NCBI GenBank assembly: GCA_020723545.1
Contig: DYIS01000154.1
Span: 1-6,347, forward strand
DNA length: 6,347 bases
Source of the DNA: Ktedonobacter racemifer
Lineage (GTDB): Bacteria > Chloroflexota > DTOL01 > JACQYG01
Direction of reading: 5' to 3'
Shown: positions 1 through 6,309 of the stretch, in pieces
Layout: every line of letters begins with the position of its first letter
Numbering within the stretch: position 1 is the first letter of the stretch
The notes under the pieces: model-generated
The model's input: the letters and a program-made list of their open reading frames with translations, nothing else
What the model was told of the DNA's origin: nothing
Databases searched by the model: none
Made by a program: the position numbers and the translations under genes

Positions 1-37
1 GTTGACCGATTCACGGACCAATGAGCAATAGGAATCA

Positions 38-1873
38 GTGAACCCTGGAATACAGGCTGAGATGGAACTATATCAGCTCGATTTCGAGCCAGTAGGCCGG
101 CGAGGACAATGCCCGGCTGATCAATCGCTTCTGGAAGCAGCACGCCAACTGGGCGTGGATTTGGTCAGCCTCTGTGGGGGCAAGGGGACCTGCGGCTGCT
201 GCAAAGTGCAAATCCTAACTGGGTGCGTCTCGGAACCGACCCCCAGCGAGCGGGAAGCCCTTTCTTCTCAGGAGCTGGGGGATGGTTACCGCCTGTCCTG
301 CCAGACCTATGCGTTAGGCGACTGCAAGCTGCGCGTGCCGCCAGAATCGCTGACCGCCCCGCAACGGACCCAGGTGGAGGGGCTAGAGGTTACAGCTCGC
401 CCAGAGCCATCAGTCTGCACCTATCAGGTGCAGCTACCGCCCCCATCCCTTTCGGACCTGCAGGCCGACGCCGAGCGCCTGCTGGAGGCGCTGGAGCAGC
501 AGCATAGAGTAGATTGCCGTACTATTGACATCGAGGTCCTGCGAAACCTCTCCCCTAAGTTGCGAACCTGGAACTGGAAAGTACAAGCCTCAGTGCGGGA
601 CGAGGAAGTGGTGGCCCTCGCCCCCTGGTCTAGTCGCCACCTGGGCCTGGCTGTTGACTTAGGGACCACTAAGATCGCCGGCTATCTGTTGGATTTGAGC
701 AGTGGTCGGACGCTGGCCGTCCAGGGGATCATAAATCCGCAAATCGCCTACGGGGAGGACGTCATCGCCCGCATCGCCCGCACAAGGGATGCACCGGCCG
801 AAGCAGCCCGGCTGCAGGAGCTAGCGGTGGAGGCGCTGAACCAGTTGGCCGTTGATCTGTGCGCTGAGATTGGCGCCAAGCCGGAGGAGATCGTCGAAGC
901 GGTGGTGGTGGGCAACACCGCCATGCACCACCTCTTTCTGCGTTTTCCGGTGGAGCAACTGGCCCTCTCTCCGTATGTGCCCGCAGTCAAGGAGGCGCTG
1001 GACGTCAAGGCCCGCGATGTAGGGCTCGGCATCGCGCCGGGGGCCTACGTGCACCTGTTGCCCAACATCGCCGGCTTTGTAGGCGCCGACCACGTGGCGG
1101 TATTGCTGGCCACTGAGGCCTGGCAGGCTGAAGGGGTACTGCTGGCCATGGACATCGGCACCAACACCGAGGTCTGTTTGGTGAGCGATGGCGAGATGAT
1201 CAGTGTTTCCTGCGCCTCAGGTCCCGCGTTCGAGGGGGCCCACATCAAGCACGGCATGCGAGCCGCCAGTGGGGCCATAGAACACTTGCGGCTGGTGGAT
1301 GACCGGGTCGAATACCAGACCATCGGCGGAGCGCCGCCGGTTGGCCTTTGCGGCTCCGGCATCCTGGACGCCATGGCCCAGCTCTACCTGGCCGGGGTGC
1401 TGGACCGCACGGGGAGGATGGGCAACCATCCACGGGTGCGCGTCCAAGAGGGGGAACGAGAGTTCATTCTGGTCAGTGAGGAGGAACGGGATGGGCGTCC
1501 AGCGATCACCATCACCCAGCACGATGTGCGTGAGCTGCAGTTGGCCAAGGGTGCCGTGCGCACCGGTATCCGAGTGCTCCTGGAGACGAAGGGTCACTCC
1601 GAGGAGGATATCGAGCAGGTGATCATCGCCGGGGCCTTCGGCACATATATAGACGTGGCCAGCGCGGTGACTATCGGGATGTTGCCGCCGCTGCCATTGG
1701 ATCGCTTCCGACAGGTGGGAAACGCCGCCGGCATGGGGGCCAAGCTGGCCCTCATCTCCCGCAGCAAGCGGGTCGAGGCACAGGCCATAGCCCGTCGGGT
1801 CGGCTATATCGAATTGGCTACAGCGCCTCGCTTTGCACAAATCTTCGCTCAGGCGATGTATATAGGATCATAG
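38..1873 (+). CDS. RACo-like corrinoid-protein reductive activator ([2Fe-2S] ferredoxin + ASKHA ATPase, DUF4445-type)
   Basis: The product, 611 aa, probably reactivates corrinoid methyl-transfer proteins by reducing inactive Co(II) to Co(I), with ATP hydrolysis driving the uphill electron transfer in the cytoplasm. Residues about 10-105 form a [2Fe-2S] ferredoxin domain with the ligand pattern C46-x5-C52-x2-C55 (CGGKGTCGCC) and a fourth Cys at 88 (LSCQ). A linker domain follows to about residue 200. The C-terminal part is an ASKHA ATPase: the first phosphate motif AVDLGTTKIAGY lies near 204, VVVGNTAMHHL near 290, AMDIGTNTEV near 371, then GLCGSGILDAM and IIAGAFGTYID. Length and domain order match RACo proteins. 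The start is GTG at 38 with AGGA at 30-33. ATG at 62 (603 aa) is a good alternative because it sits just before the first ferredoxin strand. The next gene encodes a pterin/corrinoid methyltransferase, which fits this role. One oddity is Cys54 where a Lys is usual in this motif. Family assignment is firm; the partner protein is unknown. Confidence 0.93.
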   Translation: MNPGIQAEMELYQLDFEPVGRRGQCPADQSLLEAARQLGVDLVSLCGGKGTCGCCKVQILTGCVSEPTPSEREALSSQELGDGYRLSCQTYALGDCKLRVPPESLTAPQRTQVEGLEVTARPEPSVCTYQVQLPPPSLSDLQADAERLLEALEQQHRVDCRTIDIEVLRNLSPKLRTWNWKVQASVRDEEVVALAPWSSRHLGLAVDLGTTKIAGYLLDLSSGRTLAVQGIINPQIAYGEDVIARIARTRDAPAEAARLQELAVEALNQLAVDLCAEIGAKPEEIVEAVVVGNTAMHHLFLRFPVEQLALSPYVPAVKEALDVKARDVGLGIAPGAYVHLLPNIAGFVGADHVAVLLATEAWQAEGVLLAMDIGTNTEVCLVSDGEMISVSCASGPAFEGAHIKHGMRAASGAIEHLRLVDDRVEYQTIGGAPPVGLCGSGILDAMAQLYLAGVLDRTGRMGNHPRVRVQEGEREFILVSEEERDGRPAITITQHDVRELQLAKGAVRTGIRVLLETKGHSEEDIEQVIIAGAFGTYIDVASAVTIGMLPPLPLDRFRQVGNAAGMGAKLALISRSKRVEAQAIARRVGYIELATAPRFAQIFAQAMYIGS

Positions 1874-2011
1874 GATCGTTAGATGGAGCCAAACATCAAG
1901 GTCATCGCTTCGGCGACTGTGATTCCAAGCTTCCACACCCATTTTGCCCCAGCTTTGCCCTTCCCCCTGCCCACGCTTAGCGCACATATTGAGGATAAGA
2001 AAAAGCATTGG

Positions 2012-2018
2012 AAAGGAG
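2012..2018 (+). promoter_or_regulatory. Shine-Dalgarno that sets the methyltransferase start
   Basis: AAAGGAG ends 8 nt before the ATG at 2027. This is the best ribosome-binding site in the block. It favours the 283-aa protein over the upstream in-frame ATG at 1883, which has only a weaker AGGA (1872-1875) overlapping the stop of the preceding gene. Confidence 0.7.
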
Positions 2019-2026
2019 CCGCACCG

Positions 2027-2878
2027 ATGCAGACCATCTTAAGGAGTGACACAGTCGAGGTAAAGATCAGCACCGAAGGGCCGGTCGTCATCATCGGAGA
2101 GAAGATCAACCCGACCGGACGCAAGAAGCTGGCAGCAGCCCTCCAAGAGGGCAACTTTGGCTACATCCAAGAGCTGGCCGCTAAGCAGGTCGTAGCGGGT
2201 GCCGACGTCCTGGACGTCAACGTCGGCGTTCCCGGCCTTGATGAGGTGATGGTGCTCCCCCAGGTCGTGAAGGCAGTGGTCTCCCAGGTCAATACACCGA
2301 TCTGCCTCGACTCGGCCAACCCTGCCGCACTGGCAGCGGCACTGGCCGTCACGCCAGGAAAGCCGCTGGTGAACTCTGTGAATGGAGAAGAGACCTCGCT
2401 ACGAGCGGTGTTGCCGATTGTCAAGGACCGAGGGGCGGCCGTGATTGGCCTTACGATGGATGAAAAAGGGATCCCGAACGATCCAGAGAGCCGGCTTGCC
2501 ATCGCCGGTAAGATTCTGGAACGGGCTGCGAGAATCGGCATCCCAACCGAGGACGTGGTGATCGACCCTCTTGTGCTAACCGTCGGTGCCGACAGCAACG
2601 CTGGTGTGGTCACGCTGCGGACGATTGAACTCATTCGGCGCGAGTTCGGCGTCAACATTAGCCTGGGGGCCAGCAACGTCTCCTTCGGCCTGCCCGACCG
2701 CCAGACGATCAATCAGGCCCTCCTGGCTCTGGCGGTCGGCGCGGGGGCGAGCTGTGTGATAACCGATCCGATAAAACTTACCGGAACCGTTCGCGCCATC
2801 GATTTGCTTCTCGGCCGCGACCTATATGCCAGGCGCTACATCACCCACTTTCGCTCGCGCCCCAAGGAGAACGATTGA
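2027..2878 (+). CDS. Methyltetrahydrofolate:corrinoid protein methyltransferase (AcsE/MtgA-like, pterin-binding TIM barrel)
   Basis: This cytoplasmic enzyme (283 aa) is expected to transfer a methyl group between tetrahydrofolate and the cobalt of a corrinoid protein, linking a demethylation or acetogenic pathway to the folate C1 pool. It is one pterin-binding (DHPS-like) TIM-barrel domain. Visible family signatures are GEKINPTG (24-31), DVNVG (63-67), CLDSAN (93-98), NSVNGE (116-121), IDPL (179-182) and GASNVSFGLPDR (214-225). The Asp and Asn residues of these motifs match the folate-binding positions of AcsE and of the MetH pterin domain. The length suits a stand-alone subunit (AcsE is about 262 aa) and there is no B12-binding domain. 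The gene follows the RACo-type activator by 153 nt, so the two probably serve the same corrinoid protein, which is not in this window. An in-frame ATG at 1883 would add 48 residues with no family resemblance; I prefer 2027 for its ribosome-binding site. The sequence alone does not settle whether it works in acetogenesis (AcsE) or methylotrophic demethylation (MtgA-like). Confidence 0.88.
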   Translation: MQTILRSDTVEVKISTEGPVVIIGEKINPTGRKKLAAALQEGNFGYIQELAAKQVVAGADVLDVNVGVPGLDEVMVLPQVVKAVVSQVNTPICLDSANPAALAAALAVTPGKPLVNSVNGEETSLRAVLPIVKDRGAAVIGLTMDEKGIPNDPESRLAIAGKILERAARIGIPTEDVVIDPLVLTVGADSNAGVVTLRTIELIRREFGVNISLGASNVSFGLPDRQTINQALLALAVGAGASCVITDPIKLTGTVRAIDLLLGRDLYARRYITHFRSRPKEND

Positions 2879-2893
2879 GGTGAATTACAAAAA

Positions 2894-2922
2894 TTGACAG
2901 GGCGCCCGGGCTGTGCTATACT
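2894..2922 (+). promoter_or_regulatory. Strong sigma-70-type promoter for the B12-uptake operon
   Basis: The -35 box TTGACA (2894-2899) is a perfect consensus. A 17-nt spacer leads to the -10 box TATACT (2917-2922), one base from TATAAT, with TG at 2914-2915 making an extended -10. Transcription should start near the A residues at 2929-2930, about 13 nt before the first paired base of the riboswitch. The promoter begins only 15 nt after the methyltransferase stop codon, so the importer has its own transcription unit. No terminator is visible between the methyltransferase gene and this promoter. Confidence 0.85.
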
Positions 2923-2942
2923 TACTGCAAAATTGCATATCG

Positions 2943-3131
2943 GGCAGAGGTGACCCAGCGTGAACGCTGGGCTCAAATGGGGAAGTCCGGTGAAAGACCG
3001 GCGCTGTCCCGCAACTGTAAGGGGGAACGGGTAGACAAGTAATTAGCCAAACCCGGGCTAGCCTTACTCTTTCTCTACTTGTTTACCTGTTTACCTAGTT
3101 AGCCTCCCAAGCCAGAATACCGGCCTCTGCC
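2943..3131 (+). promoter_or_regulatory. Cobalamin (AdoCbl-type) riboswitch aptamer
   Basis: This 5' leader RNA should bind a cobalamin and control the downstream importer. The closing stem P1 is a perfect 8-bp pair, GGCAGAGG (2943-2950) with CCTCTGCC (3124-3131). Inside it are a hairpin CCCAGCG/CGCTGGG with a TGAA loop (2954-2971), a CCGGT/ACCGG hairpin (2987-3001), and the conserved core CCCGCAACTGTAA (3008-3020). The B12 box AAGCCAGAATACCGGCCT spans 3109-3126. A peripheral arm is formed by GGTAGACAAGTA (3030-3041) pairing with TACTTGTTTACC (3076-3087), 12 bp with one G-U, capped by TAGCC/GGCTA (3044-3048 with 3056-3060). The position between a strong promoter and a terminator upstream of btuFCD-like genes fits transcriptional repression by B12. 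Which cobalamin form it prefers cannot be read with certainty. Confidence 0.95.
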
Positions 3132-3190
3132 ATGTGTCCGAGAACCTTCGCGAGAAAGGGGGTAGGATTATGACCAGAGCACCATAAACG

Positions 3191-3224
3191 AGCCCCTCGT
3201 TAGCGCAACGAGGGGTTTTCTTTT
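3191..3224 (+). terminator. Intrinsic terminator, expression platform of the cobalamin riboswitch
   Basis: CCCCTCGTT (3193-3201) pairs perfectly with AACGAGGGG (3207-3215) around the 5-nt loop AGCGC, and TTTTCTTTT (3216-3224) follows. It lies 60 nt after the aptamer's closing stem and 43 nt before the btuF start, so it is the likely OFF switch for the operon. A G-rich run, AGGGG at 3157-3161, can pair with CCCCT (3193-3197) of the terminator's 5' arm and may act as antiterminator when no ligand is bound; this pairing is inferred. Confidence 0.92.
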
Positions 3225-3252
3225 CTCACCATTAGCTGATCTCACCGACATT

Positions 3253-3258
3253 AAGGAG
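3253..3258 (+). promoter_or_regulatory. Shine-Dalgarno for the btuF-like gene
   Basis: AAGGAG lies 3 nt before the ATG at 3262 and 9 nt before the ATG at 3268. The second spacing is the more usual one, so it favours 3268. A third in-frame ATG is at 3274. It lies downstream of the terminator and outside its stem, so control is expected at transcription and not by hiding this site. Confidence 0.65.
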
Positions 3259-3267
3259 TCAATGGAT

Positions 3268-4254
3268 ATGCACATGCCAAATAGGGTTTTGTCCATACTG
3301 GCGGTGATTGTCCTCGCTATAGGAATGGCTGGCTGCGGGCCTACGCCAATGCCGGAGCCCACCAGGGCTCCCACTCCCGCGCCGACGGCAACGATGCTGC
3401 CAACGCCCACGGTGAAGCCCGAGTTCCCCACCTCAGTCTACGACGACTGGGGCCGCAAGGTGGACATCGCTAAGAAGCCGGAACGTATCATCTCCCTGGC
3501 GCCCAGCAACACGGAGATCCTGTTTGCCCTGGGCCTGGGAGACAAGGTGGTGGGCGTTACCGATGCCTGCGACTACCCCGCCCAGGCCAAGAGCAAGGAA
3601 AAAGTGGTGAGCTTGGGTAAGCTTAACCAGGAGAAAATCGTGGCCCTTAAGCCCGATCTGATCCTGGCGGCGGGGATCACCAGCAAGGATGACGTCAAGC
3701 GCCTGGAGGAGCTCAAGCTCACGGTGCTGGTCCTGGACCCGAAGGACCTGGACGTGATCATCCGCGATATCATTCTTGCCGGGGCGGCCACGGGCACCTC
3801 CAAAGAGGCAACCAGGATCGCCGATGGTATGAACCAGAAGTTCGAGTCGCTGCGAGCCAGGATTAAGACCGTATCTACCAAACCAAAGGTGTTCTATGAG
3901 CTAGACGCCACCAACCCGGCGAAGCCCTACACCGTGGGGCCGGGAAACTTCATCGACTACATGCTGCAAATGGCCGGAGCCACCAATGCCGCGGCCGGGG
4001 CCAAGGCCATGTGGGCCGAGTTCTCCACCGAGGAACTGGTGAAGCAGGACCCAGACCTGATCATCCTGGGAGATAGCAACTACGGCATAACCCCGGCGTC
4101 GGTGAAGGCCAGGCCAGGCTGGGATAAGGTCAAGGCGGTGAAAAACGGCGCGGTTTATCCTATCGACGATACCCTGGTGAGCCGGCCGGGGCCCCGTATC
4201 ATCGACGGGTTCGAGGCTTTAGTGAAGATCGTGCACCCTGAGCTGTTCAGGTAG
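3268..4254 (+). CDS. btuF: Cobalamin ABC transporter substrate-binding lipoprotein (BtuF-like)
   Basis: This membrane-anchored extracytoplasmic protein (328 aa) captures cobalamin or related corrinoids and delivers them to the BtuCD-type importer. It starts with a hydrophobic signal peptide (about residues 6-22) and a lipobox ending MAGC, with Cys23 as the predicted lipidated residue. A Pro/Thr-rich tether follows (about 24-50), then a class III periplasmic-binding fold typical of B12, haem and siderophore receptors. Typical features are YDDWGRKVDI near residue 58, then PERIISLAPSNTEILFALGL, a VVGVTDACDYP segment, and ALKPDLILAAG; later comes EFSTEELVKQDPDLIILG. The B12 riboswitch directly upstream makes cobalamin or cobinamide the best substrate call; a siderophore is the main alternative by fold alone. 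The start is chosen by Shine-Dalgarno spacing; starting at ATG 3262 would add two residues. The stop codon abuts the permease gene, so the two are co-expressed. Confidence 0.9.
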   Translation: MHMPNRVLSILAVIVLAIGMAGCGPTPMPEPTRAPTPAPTATMLPTPTVKPEFPTSVYDDWGRKVDIAKKPERIISLAPSNTEILFALGLGDKVVGVTDACDYPAQAKSKEKVVSLGKLNQEKIVALKPDLILAAGITSKDDVKRLEELKLTVLVLDPKDLDVIIRDIILAGAATGTSKEATRIADGMNQKFESLRARIKTVSTKPKVFYELDATNPAKPYTVGPGNFIDYMLQMAGATNAAAGAKAMWAEFSTEELVKQDPDLIILGDSNYGITPASVKARPGWDKVKAVKNGAVYPIDDTLVSRPGPRIIDGFEALVKIVHPELFR

Positions 4255-5316
4255 GTGAAAGGAAGGTGGAGCCACTTGTTTAAGGGGCGAGTGGGTTATG
4301 GGACCAGCGTGCTGGCCCTCCTGGCCTTGCTGGCGATGAGCGGCATGGTAGCCATCTCCGTGGGTGCTGTATCCGTCCCGGTGGAAGAGATCCTCAAGAT
4401 GGGTGCCAACCGCGTGGCGGTTGGCACCTTCGTCCGGGACTGGCCGGAGGGCGACGAGGTGATCATCGGCGTGATCCGGCTGCCCCGGGTAGCCGGCGCA
4501 GCGCTGGTGGGAGGTGCCCTGGCCGTGGCCGGAGTGGTGTTTCAGGCACTGTTGAAGAACCCTATGGCCGACCCCTATATCATCGGCACCTCGGGCGGCG
4601 CGGCGTTGGGGGCAACGGTGGCGATGACCTTGCCCGTGACCGCAACCTGGTTGGGCTTCGGGCTCGTCCCGGTCTTGGCCTTCGTGGGAGCCATGAGCAC
4701 TGTTCTTTTCGTGTATAACCTGGCTCGTACCGGGCCTCGAGTGCCAGTGGTGAGCCTGTTACTGGCCGGCTTCGCCGTGAGCTCCATGTTGGCCGCTGTG
4801 ATGTCTTCTCTGATGCTGATTTCCGGCAGCGCCCTACGCCGGGTCATCCTCTGGACCATGGGGGGAATGACGGTCAACGGCTGGCAGCAGGTGGCAGTGG
4901 TGGGACCGGTCATGCTGGTGGGCGCGGGCGCCATCTATCTTTTGGCCGGCGACCTCAATGCGTTTTTGCTGGGCGAAGAGGAAGCGGCCTACCTGGGGGT
5001 TGACGTGGAGAGGCGCAAGATCCTCCTCTTGTTCTTGGGCTCGCTGCTGACCGGCGCCGCGGTCGCCATCTCCGGCCTGGTAGGCTTCGTGGGCCTGGTG
5101 ATCCCTCACGTGGCCCGGCTTCTCTTCGGTGCCGATCATCGGATCCTGCTCCCGGCCTCGGGCCTGGTAGGCGGGAGCTTCCTGGTGCTGGCGGACCTGG
5201 TGGCCAGGTCCCTTCTTGCTCCCACCGAGATCCCGGTGGGGATCGTCACGGCTCTGCTGGGTGCGCCGTTTTTCATTTATCTCCTGCGCCGGAACAAAAA
5301 AGAATACGGGTTTTAG
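4255..5316 (+). CDS. btuC: Cobalamin ABC transporter permease (BtuC-like, FecCD family)
   Basis: This is the membrane channel subunit (353 aa) of the B12 importer; two copies are expected per transporter. The sequence is strongly hydrophobic with many membrane segments, from about residue 19 to the C-terminus, as in the ten-helix FecCD/BtuC family. Family signatures include VIRLPRVAGAALVGGALAVA (starting near 73), NPMADPYIIGTSGGAALGA (102-120), EEEAAYLGVDVERRK (near 241), FVGLVIPHVARLLFGADHR (near 278, the loop that contacts the ATPase) and EIPVGIVTALLGAPFFIYLL (325-344). The GTG at 4255 immediately follows the TAG of btuF and has no well-spaced ribosome-binding site of its own. In-frame alternatives are TTG 4276, preceded by AAAGGAAGG at 4258-4266, and GTG 4291, preceded by AAGGGG. 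The true N-terminus may therefore be 7 or 12 residues shorter. Translation is probably coupled to btuF. Substrate specificity rests on the riboswitch and neighbours, not on the permease itself. Confidence 0.9.
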   Translation: MKGRWSHLFKGRVGYGTSVLALLALLAMSGMVAISVGAVSVPVEEILKMGANRVAVGTFVRDWPEGDEVIIGVIRLPRVAGAALVGGALAVAGVVFQALLKNPMADPYIIGTSGGAALGATVAMTLPVTATWLGFGLVPVLAFVGAMSTVLFVYNLARTGPRVPVVSLLLAGFAVSSMLAAVMSSLMLISGSALRRVILWTMGGMTVNGWQQVAVVGPVMLVGAGAIYLLAGDLNAFLLGEEEAAYLGVDVERRKILLLFLGSLLTGAAVAISGLVGFVGLVIPHVARLLFGADHRILLPASGLVGGSFLVLADLVARSLLAPTEIPVGIVTALLGAPFFIYLLRRNKKEYGF

Positions 5317-5317
5317 C

Positions 5318-6154
5318 GTGGTTGAAAGCAACGACGGACTGCTCCGGGCCGAAGACCTGTGCTTTTCCTACTTCAACGGGCGGGTGGTTTCACACGTGAA
5401 CCTCGCCCTGGGAACGGGGGACCTGGTAGGTCTCATCGGCCCCAATGGCTCGGGCAAGACCACACTCCTGAAGCTTCTGAGCGGGGTGTTGAAACCAGCC
5501 CTGGGCCATGTCTCCCTGGAGGGACGCGAGGTCCAGGCCCTGGAGCGGCGAGAGATAGCTCGAAGGGTGGCGGTGGTCCCGCAGGAGCTGCACGTGCCGT
5601 TCCCGTTCACCGTGCGCGAGATGGTGAGTATGGGCCGCACGCCGTACGTGCGCCCGCTGGTCGGCCTGACCGCGGAAGACCGGCAGGTAGTCCTCGACGT
5701 CATGGGGGCCACAGGTATCGGCGACCTGGCTGGCCGAGACTTCGCGACCCTCTCCGGCGGCGAGCAGCAGAGGGTGATCATCGCCATGGCCCTGGCCCAG
5801 GAGCCTCGCTTCCTACTCCTGGACGAGCCTACGGTGCATCTGGACCTGAACCACCAGGTGGAGATCCTGGAGTTGATCCGGAGGCTAAACCGGGAAAAAG
5901 GTGTGGCCGTCCTGGCAGCGCTCCACGATCTGAACCTGGCTGCCCTCTATTTCGACCGCTTGGTCCTCCTGAACCGTGGGGCTATCGTGGCGACAGGTAC
6001 CCCAACTCAGGTCCTCACCGCAGCTCGGATCCTGGAGGTCTTTTCCGCCTCGGTGCTGGTGGAGGCGCATCCGGTCACCAGGGCACCCCAGGTGACGGTG
6101 GTACCCCTCAGCCAGCAGGCAGCAAGAAGTAGGGATTCAGGGCCACGGATCTGA
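5318..6154 (+). CDS. btuD: Cobalamin ABC transporter ATP-binding protein (BtuD-like)
   Basis: This cytoplasmic ATPase (278 aa) powers the B12 importer by hydrolysing ATP as a dimer bound to the permease. All the nucleotide-binding motifs are intact: Walker A GPNGSGKTT (41-49), Q-loop VVPQE (Gln89), ABC signature LSGGEQQR (145-152), Walker B FLLLDEP (165-171), D-loop HLD (174-176) and the switch His203 in ALHDLN. The segment DEPTVHLDLNHQ is characteristic of the iron/B12-type ATPases. About 40 residues after the ABC core (after about 238) form a C-terminal tail. The start is GTG 5318, one base after the permease stop. The reading frame is open further upstream to an ATG at 5216, but that part overlaps the btuC coding region in another frame and does not resemble ABC proteins. 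No clear Shine-Dalgarno is present, so coupling to btuC translation is likely. Confidence 0.91.
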   Translation: MVESNDGLLRAEDLCFSYFNGRVVSHVNLALGTGDLVGLIGPNGSGKTTLLKLLSGVLKPALGHVSLEGREVQALERREIARRVAVVPQELHVPFPFTVREMVSMGRTPYVRPLVGLTAEDRQVVLDVMGATGIGDLAGRDFATLSGGEQQRVIIAMALAQEPRFLLLDEPTVHLDLNHQVEILELIRRLNREKGVAVLAALHDLNLAALYFDRLVLLNRGAIVATGTPTQVLTAARILEVFSASVLVEAHPVTRAPQVTVVPLSQQAARSRDSGPRI

Positions 6155-6160
6155 GCTCTT

Positions 6161-6298
6161 ATGGATGAGGCCGTGACATACAGCCCGCCGGAGTTCAGGA
6201 GCCTGTTTCCTGATGGCGCGATCGGCCCGGACTCCAGGGCGGCCACGGTGGAGTTGGGGGTCTCAGACAAGGCCCGGCCGCATACATCCGGGAGCTAG
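6161..6298 (+). CDS. Small unrecognised ORF (45 aa) after btuD
   Basis: I do not recognise this product. The ORF begins MDEAVTYSPPEF and ends RPHTSGS, with no signal peptide, membrane segment or familiar motif. It starts only 6 nt after the btuD stop and has a high share of G or C at third codon positions (about 80 percent by eye), similar to its neighbours, which slightly favours real or formerly real coding. Against this, there is no clear ribosome-binding site, it is short, and its stop codon lies in the loop of an inverted repeat. It could be a small operon member, the remnant of a broken gene, or chance. Confidence 0.3.
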   Translation: MDEAVTYSPPEFRSLFPDGAIGPDSRAATVELGVSDKARPHTSGS

Positions 6299-6309
6299 AA
6301 ATGCGGCCG
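6275..6309 (+). repeat. Perfect 9-bp inverted repeat after btuD
   Basis: CGGCCGCAT (6275-6283) is the exact reverse complement of ATGCGGCCG (6301-6309), separated by 17 nt (6284-6300). As RNA it would form a GC-rich hairpin. No T-run follows, so it is not a standard intrinsic terminator. It could be a transcript-end or mRNA-stabilising hairpin, part of a larger RNA structure, or a protein-binding site. A second short pairing, CCCC (6314-6317) with GGGG (6330-6333), lies just downstream. Confidence 0.55.

Noticed and set aside
1..31. Possible C-terminal tail of an upstream gene (frame 1 ends at TGA 22-24, frame 2 at TAG 29-31).
   Set aside because: Only 7-9 codons are visible in either frame and neither can be recognised, so no gene can be called, although an upstream gene in the same operon is plausible.
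1217..1840. 207-codon open frame on the minus strand.
   Set aside because: It lies fully antisense to the conserved ASKHA domain of the RACo-like gene and has no recognisable motif; such frames are common opposite GC-rich genes.
2161..2712. 183-codon minus-strand frame opposite the methyltransferase gene.
   Set aside because: Low-complexity Ser/Thr/Arg composition and full overlap with a conserved enzyme; shadow.
3030..3096. Short repeats considered as a CRISPR or mobile-element signature.
   Set aside because: There are only two 8-nt tandem copies within a riboswitch helix, with no spacers, no transposase and no terminal inverted repeats.
4834..5331. 165-codon minus-strand frame opposite btuC.
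   Set aside because: Gln/His/Arg-rich composition with no motif, opposite conserved permease signatures.
5359..6132. 257-codon open frame on the plus strand in another frame of btuD.
   Set aside because: It is Gly/Pro/Arg-rich and overlaps a gene with every ABC ATPase motif intact; it is a codon-bias shadow.
3268..6154. Siderophore or haem importer as an alternative identity for the ABC system.
   Set aside because: The protein folds would allow it, but the cobalamin riboswitch and terminator directly upstream make corrinoid the much better substrate.
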